From positions 682,001-746,000 of the forward strand of contig JACKAU010000002.1 in assembly GCA_020634855.1 (NCBI GenBank): a stretch of 64,000 nucleotides of DNA, in the 5' to 3' direction. Both the position numbers and the translations under genes were made by a program. Within the stretch, counting starts at the first letter, position 1. The number at the start of each line of letters is the position of its first letter. Shown in pieces: positions 38,881-49,502 of this stretch. Under the pieces are notes generated by a model. It had not been told where the DNA came from. It saw nothing but the letters and a program-made list of their open reading frames with translations, and did no database searches. This DNA comes from Anaerolineales bacterium. GTDB lineage: Bacteria; Chloroflexota; Anaerolineae; 4572-78; J111.

Positions 38881-38999
38881 GTGACTTGCCTTTTCCGGGC
38901 GAACTATCATAATCTAAATAAGAGTAAATTTATCGAGAGGGTATGACAATGCAGTTTACAATAGGTTATCATGCTTAATTTGTTTCTTCGAGTAAAATA

Positions 39000-41279
<2,280 letters not shown>

Positions 41280-41281
41280 TC

Positions 41282-41812
41282 ATGGCTCAAATTACCGGCC
41301 ACAAACCCCAACCAACCAAAAAAAACAATCCTTCCTCATCCTCCACTGCCCATCCGACACCCCAAGTGCTACGTCCTACATCCTACGCATTACGCATTAC
41401 ACACTACCTCACCAGTCTTAATCTCAACACCCTCATCAGCCTGCTCATCTTCGCCGCCGCCCTCTATACCTACACCTACACGCTGGCCCCCACCGTCATC
41501 GAAGGCGACGCGGCTTTGTATCAATTCACGCCCTACGTTCTGGGCGTTACCTACCCAACCGGCTTCCCGCTCTACATCCTGCTTGGCAAACTATGGGTCA
41601 CCCTTATCCCGTTTGGGGAAATCGCCTGGCGCATGAACCTCTTCTCCGCCGTCTGCTCCGCCCTCGCCCTCCCCCTCATCTACAACGCCACCCGCCGCCT
41701 CCTTACCCCTTCCTACCACTCCCGCCCCCACCAAAAACCACCCTCGCCCAACCCCCAACTCCCCAACTCCCCAACTCCACCCCATCACTCCCAACAATCT
41801 CCAAATCCATAA
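41282..41812 (+). CDS. DUF2723 membrane protein, 5' part of a frameshifted gene
   Basis: The 176-residue reading frame starts 2 bp after the DUF2079 gene. After a repeat-derived hydrophilic N-terminus (about 20-42) it gives a membrane helix and the DUF2723 signature GDAALYQFTPYVLGVTYPTGFPLYILLGKL with MNLFSAVCSALALPLIYNATRR. It then runs into a Pro/Asn/Ser/Gln-rich tail encoded by 8-bp repeats and stops. The rest of the family sequence (FATLPTFWRWSTEAKTYAL) continues in another frame from about 41779. So this is the first part of one gene of about 1,100 codons interrupted at the repeat. Confidence 0.85.
   Translation: MAQITGHKPQPTKKNNPSSSSTAHPTPQVLRPTSYALRITHYLTSLNLNTLISLLIFAAALYTYTYTLAPTVIEGDAALYQFTPYVLGVTYPTGFPLYILLGKLWVTLIPFGEIAWRMNLFSAVCSALALPLIYNATRRLLTPSYHSRPHQKPPSPNPQLPNSPTPPHHSQQSPNP
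41369..41407. repeat. Heptamer repeat near the start of the DUF2723 gene
   Basis: Heptamers ctacgtc, ctacatc, ctacgca, ttacgca, ttacaca and ctacctc follow each other in phase just before the first membrane helix. Confidence 0.75.
41747..41778. repeat. CCAACTCC octamer repeat at the DUF2723 frameshift
   Basis: Three perfect CCAACTCC units (41755-41762, 41763-41770, 41771-41778) follow a degenerate one. The upstream frame and the downstream coding frame are offset so that adding one unit, or removing two, would join them without a stop codon. Confidence 0.88.
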
Positions 41813-42040
41813 ACTCTCCGACTCCACAAACTCTACTAACTCTACTAACTCCCACCTCGCCGCCCTGACTACCGTTCTAATCTTCGCCACCCTACCCACC
41901 TTCTGGCGCTGGTCTACTGAAGCCAAAACCTACGCTCTAAGCATTCTCTTCTTCAGCGGCGTTCTTTACACCCTGGCCCGCGCCTTAGAAACAACCGGCC
42001 AAATTCCGGCGAATAGCCTCGGCTCCATCGGCCAATATCT

Positions 42041-42118
42041 AAAACGTAGTGCGTATTTCGTAGTACGTAGAAAGTCAGACCAAAATTTACGCACTACGGA
42101 CTACGAACTACGCACGAT
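42041..42118. repeat. Inverted word repeat inside the DUF2723 coding region
   Basis: GTAGTGCGTATTTCGTAGTACGTAG-type words on the left are mirrored by GCACTACGGACTACGAACTACGC on the right (imperfect). The region stays open in the coding frame and encodes a hydrophilic loop between two predicted membrane helices. Confidence 0.65.
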
Positions 42119-42305
42119 ATCTGCAGAATCCCAACGCCAAAACATATTTGCCCGCTACCCCCTCGCCCTACCTACCCTTCTCCTGGGCCTGCAAATAGCG
42201 GTTCACAACAATGCGGTCCTGCTTTTACCCGGCTACATTGCGTTCGTTCTGATCTACTTCCGGCCCCAACTTCGCAGCCTGAGGGCTATCATCGGTCACG
42301 TCCTA

Positions 42306-44594
42306 TTGCTCATCGTACCCGCCCTCTTCTACCTGTATGTCCCTCTCCGCGCCGAGTGGCTGATCGCCCGCTACGGCCGTCAAGCCGCCATCGAGCACGG
42401 CCTCCTGGCCGACTTCTACCACTCCGGTTTCAGCGGCCTCATTCGCTACTTCACTGCCACGGATTTCACCGGCGGCGTCGTTACCAACTGGGGCCTTGTC
42501 CCGGAACAATTTTTCACGGTCTACCTACCCCTGCTCACTGCGGACCTGACTCGACTGGGCGTCGTGCTGGGACTTATCGGCGGTGTAGGTTTAGCCATAA
42601 CCCAACCCCGCCGCTTCCTGCCCCTCATGCTCTGGTACGCCATCCCTATCCCTCTGGTCATCGTCTATGGCCAAGGCGAACAGTCAGCCTTCTTGCTCCC
42701 TTCGTTTCTCATCTTTTCGATCTTTGCCGGCAACACCCTCATCCTCATCCCCCAACTCCTCACCAAACTCACTTCTTACATCTCACGTCCTTCATCCTAC
42801 GCCCTACGCCCTACGCCCTACATCCTGATCCTCATCCCCTACTTCCTATTCCTGATCCTCATCCCCCTCCTACTCCAACCCCAACTCGATCACAACCTCG
42901 TCTGGCTGACCCGCAAATGGACCCGCGACATCCACCATGAGTGGGCCGACGCCCTCAACCACCCGCTGGAACCCAACGCCGGTATGTTGGCCCATTGGGG
43001 CGACCTCACCTCCTTTTGGTATCTCCAGTACGCCGAACAACGCCGCCCCGATCTACGCGGCGTCTACCCGCCCACCGAAGCCGTGGTCGCCGATTGGTAC
43101 GAGCGCGGCAATCCTGATCTCTACATCGCCGGGCCGCTGCAAGGCTGGGCCGCCGGCATCCAAGATCGCTACCAGCTAATTCCGTGGGGCCGATTAGTCC
43201 GTATCGCTCCACGCCAGATCAATCCCGCCGATCTGCTGCCCGACCTGCCTCACCTCGACAACGCCGTATTTAGCGACAACCTACGCTTGTTGGGCGTAGA
43301 TGCTCCATCCCAGGCGACCGGTGGTCAAGATTATCCCGTTACGCTCACCTGGCAGGCGCTGGCGGAACTGCCATCCCGGACCACCGTCTCGCTGCGATTG
43401 GTTCGTAACGACGGCATCGTGGCCCAACTGGATGACAGCCTGCGCAGCGGTTGGTTTCCTACCGAGACTATCGCGCCGGGCCAGCACATGTTAAGTTACG
43501 CGCTGATCCCCGTGCCGCTCGGTACGCTGCCCGGCGATTACCGGCTGCAACTGGTGCTCTACACCAGCGTCCGTCGCCCTTGGATCCTGCCGGACGGTTC
43601 GGCGCTCCTCGATTTGGGGCCGGTTGAAATTGTCTCGCCCGAACCCGGCGACGCGCCGCTGCCGGCTCATTACAAACAGCCCTTTACCCACGATTTCAAC
43701 GGTGAGATCGAATTGGCCGGTTATGATTATTCCGTCAGCCGGGTGGGGCAGGGCAAGGGGTTTGGCATCGAACTCCTGTGGCGAGCCAAACATCAACCGG
43801 AGGATAATTACACCTTGCTGGTTGAAGCCGTCGACGCCGGCGGCAGCGTACTCCACGCGGTTGAAGTCCAACCTGTCGCCGGCGAAGCGCCAACCGGCAG
43901 TTGGGCGGCCGGCCAATTTATCCGGGATCAGGTCAATATGGTCATCCCCGCCGGCGCTCCCCCCGGCGATGATGCCTTGCACGTCCGTCTCAGTTGGCTG
44001 CGCCCCGATGGCTCACGTCTCAATCTGCGCCGCTGGCAGATTCCGATGGGTAGCAGCCTGGAATTAGGTAGTTTAGACGTCGTCGAAAAAGCAGATCGCC
44101 GCTTCACCCCCCCGCCGATGACCTTCACGCTTGACGCCAACTTCGACAATCAGGCCAAGCTGCTGGGCTACAACACATCGCTGTTATCACAGCCCAATGC
44201 CACAACCGATTTCCAACTCAACTTGCTCGATTGTCGTACTCAGGAAAAGGGTTGCCAACTGAGCTTCGAGTTCTATTGGCAGGGAATAAGCGAAATGGAC
44301 CGGTTATACCAGGTTTTTGCCCATGTGGTCAACGCTGAGGGAGAAATCGTCGCTCAACAGGACAAGGTCCCTGGCGTCAGAGGCAAACAACCGACCACCG
44401 GCTGGCTACCCGGCGAAGTGGTGACCGATCCCCTGGACATCCCCCTGCCATCCGATCTACCGCCCGGCCGCTACACCCTCCGGCTGGGCCTCTATTTCCC
44501 ACCGGACGGCCCTCGCCTGCAAATTTTGGACGCCGCCAATCAACCCACCGGCGATTTCGTGAACATCGGCACAATCGAACTGCTGGATGAGTAA
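42306..44594 (+). CDS. DUF2723 membrane protein, 3' part of a frameshifted gene
   Basis: The frame is open and family-like from about 41779, but its first possible start codon is a TTG at 42306 inside a membrane helix. It is therefore better read as the rest of the gene that starts at 41282. It carries TFWRWSTEAKTYALSILFF (before 42306), several membrane helices, then an extracytoplasmic region with three beta modules (DNLRLLGVD; FNGEIELAGYDY; FDNQAKLLGYN ... PTTGWLPGE). The modules are like those of the two upstream proteins. A CCCTACG repeat at 42774-42830 encodes a loop. DUF2723 proteins are GT-C-like; the reaction here is unknown. Confidence 0.8.
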   Translation: MLIVPALFYLYVPLRAEWLIARYGRQAAIEHGLLADFYHSGFSGLIRYFTATDFTGGVVTNWGLVPEQFFTVYLPLLTADLTRLGVVLGLIGGVGLAITQPRRFLPLMLWYAIPIPLVIVYGQGEQSAFLLPSFLIFSIFAGNTLILIPQLLTKLTSYISRPSSYALRPTPYILILIPYFLFLILIPLLLQPQLDHNLVWLTRKWTRDIHHEWADALNHPLEPNAGMLAHWGDLTSFWYLQYAEQRRPDLRGVYPPTEAVVADWYERGNPDLYIAGPLQGWAAGIQDRYQLIPWGRLVRIAPRQINPADLLPDLPHLDNAVFSDNLRLLGVDAPSQATGGQDYPVTLTWQALAELPSRTTVSLRLVRNDGIVAQLDDSLRSGWFPTETIAPGQHMLSYALIPVPLGTLPGDYRLQLVLYTSVRRPWILPDGSALLDLGPVEIVSPEPGDAPLPAHYKQPFTHDFNGEIELAGYDYSVSRVGQGKGFGIELLWRAKHQPEDNYTLLVEAVDAGGSVLHAVEVQPVAGEAPTGSWAAGQFIRDQVNMVIPAGAPPGDDALHVRLSWLRPDGSRLNLRRWQIPMGSSLELGSLDVVEKADRRFTPPPMTFTLDANFDNQAKLLGYNTSLLSQPNATTDFQLNLLDCRTQEKGCQLSFEFYWQGISEMDRLYQVFAHVVNAEGEIVAQQDKVPGVRGKQPTTGWLPGEVVTDPLDIPLPSDLPPGRYTLRLGLYFPPDGPRLQILDAANQPTGDFVNIGTIELLDE
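42774..42830. repeat. CCCTACG heptamer repeat in the DUF2723 gene
   Basis: Three consecutive CCCTACG-phase units flanked by degenerate ones (ccttcatcctac, ccctacatcctg) run through the coding frame. Confidence 0.78.
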
Positions 44595-44619
44595 GATATT
44601 GCCTTGCTGTTGCGTCTTA

Positions 44620-44815
44620 CAAAAAAAGGCTAAGGCGGAGGCTAAGGCTAAGCAAAAGACAACTTATACTCACAACTTATCCAACTGTCTGACAACCATC
44701 CATCTAACCACTTACCATCTACTATCCACCTATTAGCCACCCATCTATCAAACTACCCAAAAACGCCACCAACTCTATTAACTCTACGAACCCTATAAAC
44801 TCTACAAACTCCAAC
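44620..44815. repeat. Intergenic short-word repeats before the thioredoxin gene
   Basis: The 287-bp gap after the DUF2723 gene contains GGCTAAGGCGGAGGCTAAGGCTAAG-like words (44628-44652), CCATCTA words and a 9-bp series (aactctatt, aactctacg, aaccctata, aactctaca). These are the same nonamer class seen inside the DUF2079 gene. No gene is visible here. Confidence 0.7.
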
Positions 44816-44881
44816 TCCTTGCCACTTAGGCTCAAAATCAGTACAATCTGGCAGTCAATAATTAGCCGATAGGAGAAACAA

Positions 44882-45754
44882 ATGGCCGTGACCACAACAA
44901 CATCAGCCAACATCATCGAAGTTACCGATCAAACATTTGCCGCAGACGTCCTCGAGAAATCAAAAACCGTACCGGTCGTCGTCGATTTTTGGGCCGCGTG
45001 GTGCGGACCGTGCCGCATGTTAGGTCCGATCCTGGAGGATCTGGCCGTTGAATTTGACGGCGCATTCATCCTGGCCAAGATAGATGTTGATCGCAACCAG
45101 CAGTACGCCCGTCAATTTGGCGTGCAAGGCATTCCGGCCGTTAAGGCTTTTAAAGACGGCCGGCTGGCTAATGAATTTACCGGCGCGCTGCCGGAGCCTC
45201 AAGTTCGTCGGTTTATCGAGGGGCTGGTTCCCTCTGAAGCTGAAATCTTGACTCAAAAAGCGTTCGAGTTGGAAGTTAATAACAAATTCGCCATTGCCGA
45301 AGAAACCTACCGGGCCGCGCTGGCTAAAAAGAGCGACCATTACGCCGCCAGAGTCGGGTTAGGGCGCGTGTTATTGATCCAAGGCGAAATAGATCAAGGT
45401 ATTGAATTACTGGAAAGCGTTCCGGAAAACGCTCCCGAACGCATCGCTGCTAACGCCCTGCTGGCCGGCGCTCAATTTCAAAGTTACGCGACGGGGCAAA
45501 CCGTTGACGAACTCAAAGCCAAACTGGCCGCCGATCCCAACGATGTGGCCAGCCACTACGCCTTGGCCAGCCTCTACGCCACGCAACAACAGTATGTTCT
45601 AGCCCTGGACGAATTCCTGGAAGTGGTTCGCCGCGACCGGCAGTTTGAAGATGATGGCGCTCGTAAGGCGATGCTGGCCCTCTTTTCCCTCATCGGCGAA
45701 GGAACCGACATCACCAAGTCATACCGCCAGAAATTGGCCAACGCCTTATTTTAA
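44882..45754 (+). CDS. Thioredoxin-TPR protein (YbbN/CnoX-like)
   Basis: The 290-residue protein has an N-terminal thioredoxin domain (about 12-115) with the active site WCGPC (Cys41, Cys44) and the cis-proline loop GIPAVKAF. It is followed by TPR-like helices (about 120-285). This is the layout of YbbN/CnoX, a holdase and redox co-chaperone. The E. coli protein has SxxC at this site, but here both cysteines are present, so disulfide exchange is possible. AGGAG precedes the ATG. A strong terminator follows, so it is a single-gene unit. Confidence 0.9.
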   Translation: MAVTTTTSANIIEVTDQTFAADVLEKSKTVPVVVDFWAAWCGPCRMLGPILEDLAVEFDGAFILAKIDVDRNQQYARQFGVQGIPAVKAFKDGRLANEFTGALPEPQVRRFIEGLVPSEAEILTQKAFELEVNNKFAIAEETYRAALAKKSDHYAARVGLGRVLLIQGEIDQGIELLESVPENAPERIAANALLAGAQFQSYATGQTVDELKAKLAADPNDVASHYALASLYATQQQYVLALDEFLEVVRRDRQFEDDGARKAMLALFSLIGEGTDITKSYRQKLANALF

Positions 45755-45783
45755 AAACCAATCTCCCGTAATATTTCGTAGAT

Positions 45784-45819
45784 AAAAAGGCAGACTATAA
45801 TTAATGGTCTGCCTTTTTT
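45784..45819 (+). terminator. Intrinsic terminator after the thioredoxin-TPR gene
   Basis: A 12-bp stem (AAAAAGGCAGAC / GTCTGCCTTTTT) with an 11-nt loop ends in a run of six T residues, about 30 bp after the stop codon. Confidence 0.9.
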
Positions 45820-45821
45820 AG

Positions 45822-46003
45822 AATTTCAGTAGATCATAATTTTACATGAAAGTGGGTAAATAGAACGCAGATCGTACCGATCACACGGATAAACACGGAT
45901 TTTTCAAGTTAAATGAAGCCTTATCTGTGAGAATCCGTGTGATCCGTGTCATCCGCGTTCTATCATTTCTCATCAGATCTTGAAATCGTGATCGACTGAA
46001 TTT
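45822..46003. mobile_element. MITE-like palindromic element, copy 1
   Basis: A 182-bp element with imperfect inverted ends (AATTTCAGTaGATC on the left, GATCgACTGAATTT on the right) and an internal palindrome of ATCCGTGT words (CGGATAAACACGGAT / ATCCGTGTGATCCGTG). A second copy in opposite orientation lies at 49285-49467. It encodes no protein. No clear target-site duplication is visible. Confidence 0.72.
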
Positions 46004-46126
46004 ATTAATATCACCCCAACAATAACAACTCGCTACTGCTGTTTCCCCTTTTTGTAACTCACTTGTAACCGTTTTGAGCTATAAAGAGACGTTTGTGTAA
46101 TCTAGTACTTTCTAAAAGGGGGGCGT

Positions 46127-47074
46127 ATGCCTTTCATACAAACAGAACGTCTCAATATCCATTATGAAACTGCCGGCGCCGGTCAAAACGTATTGGTCCT
46201 GGTCCACGGCAATTTCGCATCCTGGCGATGGTGGCAACCGGTCTTTGACATACTGCCGGCCAATTATCAAGCCTACGCGCTTGATCTACGAGGCTGTGGT
46301 GATACCGATCACCCCGACGACGGCTACACAATCGAACAGCTAACCGATGATCTTTACGCCTTCGCAACGAAGCTAGGCTTACCCCCATTTCATTTAGTTG
46401 GGCATTCGCTGGGTGGCGCGGTCGCCATGCAGTTTGCCCTGGAATACCCTGAGTTGGTAAAAACGCTGCTCTTAGTCGCTCCGGCCCCCGACGGCGGGCT
46501 GTCGGCCTTGCAGCGACACAACGGCAAGTTAGCGCAATTATCACCCGATAATAACTCATTGGACTATATCAAAACCCATTATCGCTTGATGCAGATGTTA
46601 GGTGTTAACCGGCCGCTACTGGTTCGGCCGATGCGAAAAGTGACGCCGACCCTAGCCGACGATGAAATGTTCGATGTCATTCTCAATGACGCCGCTCGTA
46701 TGGCCCCGGAAGCATTGACCGGCTTCTATCAATCACTCGATCGTTGGAACATTCACTCGTGTATCAAACACGTTGATGTCCCGATGCTAATCTTAGCCGG
46801 GGCGCAGGATGCCCTGGTTCCGGTCGCCGCCCTGACCGAAATGCGCGATCACCTGAAACAAGGTCAACTGGTAGTCTGGGAAGATGTGGGTCACTCCCCG
46901 CAGTTGGAGCAGCCGGATCGATTTATGGCGCTCATCAAAGAGTTTGTAACCGCCCATTCAACCCCGCCGCCTAGACCCAAGAGCACACCCAAACCGCCCG
47001 ATAGTTGGTTTGACAACTTCAAGAACGGATTGGGGCGCTTTTTCAAAGGCGTTTGGCAGCGACAAGCCAGCTAA
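46127..47074 (+). CDS. Alpha/beta-hydrolase fold protein
   Basis: The 315-residue hydrolase shows the oxyanion region LVHGNFASWRWW and the nucleophile elbow GHSLGG (Ser94). Asp228 in LAGAQDALVP and His256 in VGHSPQLEQP complete the triad. The closest general type is the esterase, haloperoxidase or lactonase group; the substrate cannot be told. A Pro-rich linker after about residue 278 leads to an amphipathic basic C-terminal helix (WFDNFKNGLGRFFKGVW) that could touch membranes. A G-rich ribosome-binding site precedes the ATG, and a terminator follows. Confidence 0.9.
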   Translation: MPFIQTERLNIHYETAGAGQNVLVLVHGNFASWRWWQPVFDILPANYQAYALDLRGCGDTDHPDDGYTIEQLTDDLYAFATKLGLPPFHLVGHSLGGAVAMQFALEYPELVKTLLLVAPAPDGGLSALQRHNGKLAQLSPDNNSLDYIKTHYRLMQMLGVNRPLLVRPMRKVTPTLADDEMFDVILNDAARMAPEALTGFYQSLDRWNIHSCIKHVDVPMLILAGAQDALVPVAALTEMRDHLKQGQLVVWEDVGHSPQLEQPDRFMALIKEFVTAHSTPPPRPKSTPKPPDSWFDNFKNGLGRFFKGVWQRQAS

Positions 47075-47094
47075 GCGAACTTGGTAAAATACAG

Positions 47095-47130
47095 ACAGCC
47101 CGATGGAACTATCCATCGGGCTGTTTTTTT
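47095..47130 (+). terminator. Intrinsic terminator after the alpha/beta hydrolase
   Basis: A perfect 13-bp stem (ACAGCCCGATGGA / TCCATCGGGCTGT, 4-nt loop) followed by seven T residues. Confidence 0.93.
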
Positions 47131-47299
47131 GAGCGACTACCAGTTAGCCCTTGGCGTATAGGCGGCTGTCGTGTTAGCAATATAGGGCATAATTATCGAA
47201 ATCCAATCGCGCCATCTCTCTATCTCCTTATCGCCTAAAATGACAATCAGCCCCGTCTATGCTATGATATCAATCGCTCCAACGTACATACATATTCAA

Positions 47300-47340
47300 G
47301 TCAACGTAAACTTTGACGCTCCGGACCTTTATTTTCAAAG
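47300..47340. repeat. Shared 41-bp block with GTCAAcG-TAAA-CTTTGAC palindrome, copy 1
   Basis: This block matches 52686-52726 at 35 of 41 positions and starts with an inverted repeat around TAAA. It lies in the gap before the GNAT gene. The rest of that gap (47131-47387) shows no gene. Confidence 0.7.
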
Positions 47341-47387
47341 AAGTGAGACAGAAGCTCCGCAACAGCAACGAGAATGAAAATCTTTAG

Positions 47388-47448
47388 CCCTCACCCCGTC
47401 GCTGACGCGACTCCCCTCTCCCTAAGGGAGAGGGGTTGGGGGTGAGGG
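47388..47448. repeat. CCCTCACCCC-type extragenic palindrome
   Basis: Outer arms CCCTCACCCC (47388-47397) and GGGGTGAGGG (47439-47448) enclose a perfect inner palindrome CCCCTCTCCCT / AGGGAGAGGGG (47413-47435). It ends about 27 bp before the GNAT start codon. Very similar palindromes recur in many unrelated bacteria. Confidence 0.85.
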
Positions 47449-47474
47449 GCATTTTCAAAGGAGAAGTAACCACC

Positions 47475-48110
47475 ATGCAGCCTTGGGCCGTTGAGTACGG
47501 CACCCTCTGGGGCTATGAACGAAGCGACGGCCTGCCACCGGTCTGTCCGGCTCGGATTGAAGTTGAGTTCGATGAAATCGGCCCCGCCGATATCGATGCT
47601 CTGCGCGCAGCGATGAACCTGCCCACGACCGAGCCGATTGAGCAGCGATATCGAGGCCGCCGACGCTGTTTCAGCCTGAAAGTGGAGGGGCAGATTGCCT
47701 GCTACGGCTGGGTGACCCAAGGCGTCGAGTGCGTCGGCGAGTTGGAACGCCAATTCAATCTCGGCGACGATGAAGCCTATATCTGGGACTGCGCCACACT
47801 GCCGGCCTGGCGCGGACAACGTCTTTACAGCGCGCTCTTGAGCCAAATCCTGCACCAATTTCACGCCGAGGGCATTCGGCGGCTCTGGATTGGAGCCTCG
47901 CAGCAAAACGCGCCGTCCGTGCAAGGTATTGCCAACGCCGGGTTTCAACAGGTCGTGGATGTGGTTTATCGGCGCTGGTTCCGCCTGACCTATTTCTGGA
48001 TGAAGGCGGCCCCCACGGCCCCGCCTGATCTCGTCTCGGCGGCCTGCCACATTATGGTCAACGACCACGAACGCCAATTGGGTTCTGTGGCGATAGGGTA
48101 TAAATCATGA
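47475..48110 (+). CDS. GNAT-family N-acetyltransferase-like protein
   Basis: From the ATG at 47475 (AAAGGAG about 11 nt upstream) the protein has 211 residues. The acetyl-CoA-binding region reads AYIWDCATLPAWRGQRLYSALLSQIL, matching the beta4-alpha3 signature of GNAT enzymes (xxRGxGxxxxL, with Gln replacing the first Gly). It is followed by IRRLWIGASQQNAPSVQGIANAGF. The acceptor is unknown. The stop codon overlaps the next gene by 4 bp (ATGA), so it is coupled with the maleylacetate-reductase-like enzyme. An ATG at 47436 lies within the palindrome and is rejected. Confidence 0.82.
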   Translation: MQPWAVEYGTLWGYERSDGLPPVCPARIEVEFDEIGPADIDALRAAMNLPTTEPIEQRYRGRRRCFSLKVEGQIACYGWVTQGVECVGELERQFNLGDDEAYIWDCATLPAWRGQRLYSALLSQILHQFHAEGIRRLWIGASQQNAPSVQGIANAGFQQVVDVVYRRWFRLTYFWMKAAPTAPPDLVSAACHIMVNDHERQLGSVAIGYKS

Positions 48111-49255
48111 CAAATTTCAGTTATACCACCGCCGCCCAACAGGTCATATTTGGCGCCGGCGCGTTGGCTCAACTGAGCGACGCCGTCGCTGGGTTTGGCT
48201 GGCAGCGGCTGATGCTGTGTACCATTCCTCGCTTTCAGCGATCGGGCCTGGTGGCCCGGCTGGAGCAGATTTTGGGGCCGCGTTTAGTAGTCAGCTACGC
48301 CGAGGTGCAGCCCCACGTGCCGCAGCCTCAGGTCGAGGCCGCCTTGGCGTTGGCGAGTGAGCGTAACATCGAGGCGGTGATCGGCTTAGGGGGCGGCAGC
48401 CCGATTGGCATGGCCAAAGCCGTCAGTCTGGCCTTAGAAGCCCACCGAACCGGCCAAGCGGCTCGCGCCCAATTTCCCACCGACCAGCCGCTCGTACCGG
48501 TCATCGCCATTCCGACCACCTACGCCGGCTCAGAAATGACGCCCATCTACGGCACCACCCAACTCATCGACGGGCAAAGCCGCAAGGTGACGGTCACCGA
48601 CGCCAAGGTGACGCCGAAGCTAACCCTGTACGATCCGGAATTGACGCTGGACGTTCCCCCGCAGATGACCGCCTCCAGCGGCATCAACGCCCTGGCCCAC
48701 TGTGTCGAAGCCGTTTACTCCATCACCCGCAATCCACTCGCAACCGCCGCTGCATTACAAGGTACCACCTATATCACCCGCTCGCTCCCCGGCGCAGTGG
48801 CCGACGGCAGCGACATCGCCGCCCGTACCGAGCTACTGCTGGGCGCTTATCTGGCTGCGGTCGCCATCTCGACGGCCAAGATCGGACTGCATCACGGTTT
48901 GTGCCACGTGTTAGGCGGCTCGGCAGGTGTGCCGCACGGCATCGCCAACAGCATTATCTTGCCCCACGCCATGCGCTTCAACGCCGATGCCACCGCCCCC
49001 GAACTGGGCGCCGTAGCCCAGGCGATGGGCCTGACCGGCGGGACTGATCCGGAACTGGCCGAGCAAGCCGCCCAAACCGTGTACGATTTGATTACCCGCA
49101 TCGGGCTACCGCAGCGGCTGCGCGATGTCGACGTGGCCGAAGCCGACCTGCCGCGCCTGGCCCAGCTTGCCCTCAAGAGCAAGGCCGTGCAGAACAACCC
49201 CAAACCCATTACCGACGCGGCTCAAACCGAAGCCGTCTTTCGTGCGGCGTGGTAA
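48107..49255 (+). CDS. Iron-containing alcohol dehydrogenase, maleylacetate-reductase-like
   Basis: The 382-residue protein has the NAD(P)-binding GLGGGSPIGMAKA (93-105), PTTYAGSEMTPIYG and the metal-binding histidines in NALAHCVEAVYS and LHHGLCHVLGGS. PHGIANSIILPHAMRFN and the C-terminal NPKPITDAAQTE follow. TTYAGSEMT and NPKPI favour maleylacetate reductases, which reduce maleylacetate to 3-oxoadipate in aromatic ring degradation, but other alcohol substrates are possible. It overlaps the GNAT gene by 4 bp. The nearby VOC protein fits a ring-cleavage context only loosely. Confidence 0.88.
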   Translation: MTNFSYTTAAQQVIFGAGALAQLSDAVAGFGWQRLMLCTIPRFQRSGLVARLEQILGPRLVVSYAEVQPHVPQPQVEAALALASERNIEAVIGLGGGSPIGMAKAVSLALEAHRTGQAARAQFPTDQPLVPVIAIPTTYAGSEMTPIYGTTQLIDGQSRKVTVTDAKVTPKLTLYDPELTLDVPPQMTASSGINALAHCVEAVYSITRNPLATAAALQGTTYITRSLPGAVADGSDIAARTELLLGAYLAAVAISTAKIGLHHGLCHVLGGSAGVPHGIANSIILPHAMRFNADATAPELGAVAQAMGLTGGTDPELAEQAAQTVYDLITRIGLPQRLRDVDVAEADLPRLAQLALKSKAVQNNPKPITDAAQTEAVFRAAW

Positions 49256-49284
49256 CGTCGCTGGTTCGTCGTAACCGCTTATGA

Positions 49285-49467
49285 AAATTCAGTCGATCAC
49301 GATTTCCAGATCTGATGAGCAATGAAAGAACGCGGATGACTCGGATCAAACGGATTTTCACCGATAAGGCTTGATTGAACTTAAAAAAATCCGTGTTTAT
49401 CCGTGAAATCGGTACGATCTGTGTTCTATTTGCCCACTTCTATGTAATATTGTGATCGACTGAAATT
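49285..49467. mobile_element. MITE-like palindromic element, copy 2 (inverted)
   Basis: 183 bp, the reverse complement of the copy at 45822-46003 over its full length with scattered mismatches. The ends AAATTCAGTCGATCACGATT and GTGATCGACTGAAATT are inverted repeats of each other. The two copies flank the hydrolase, GNAT and dehydrogenase genes. Confidence 0.75.
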
Positions 49468-49502
49468 AAGAATTTAATCGGGGTACAAACTTACCGTCCC
49501 CC

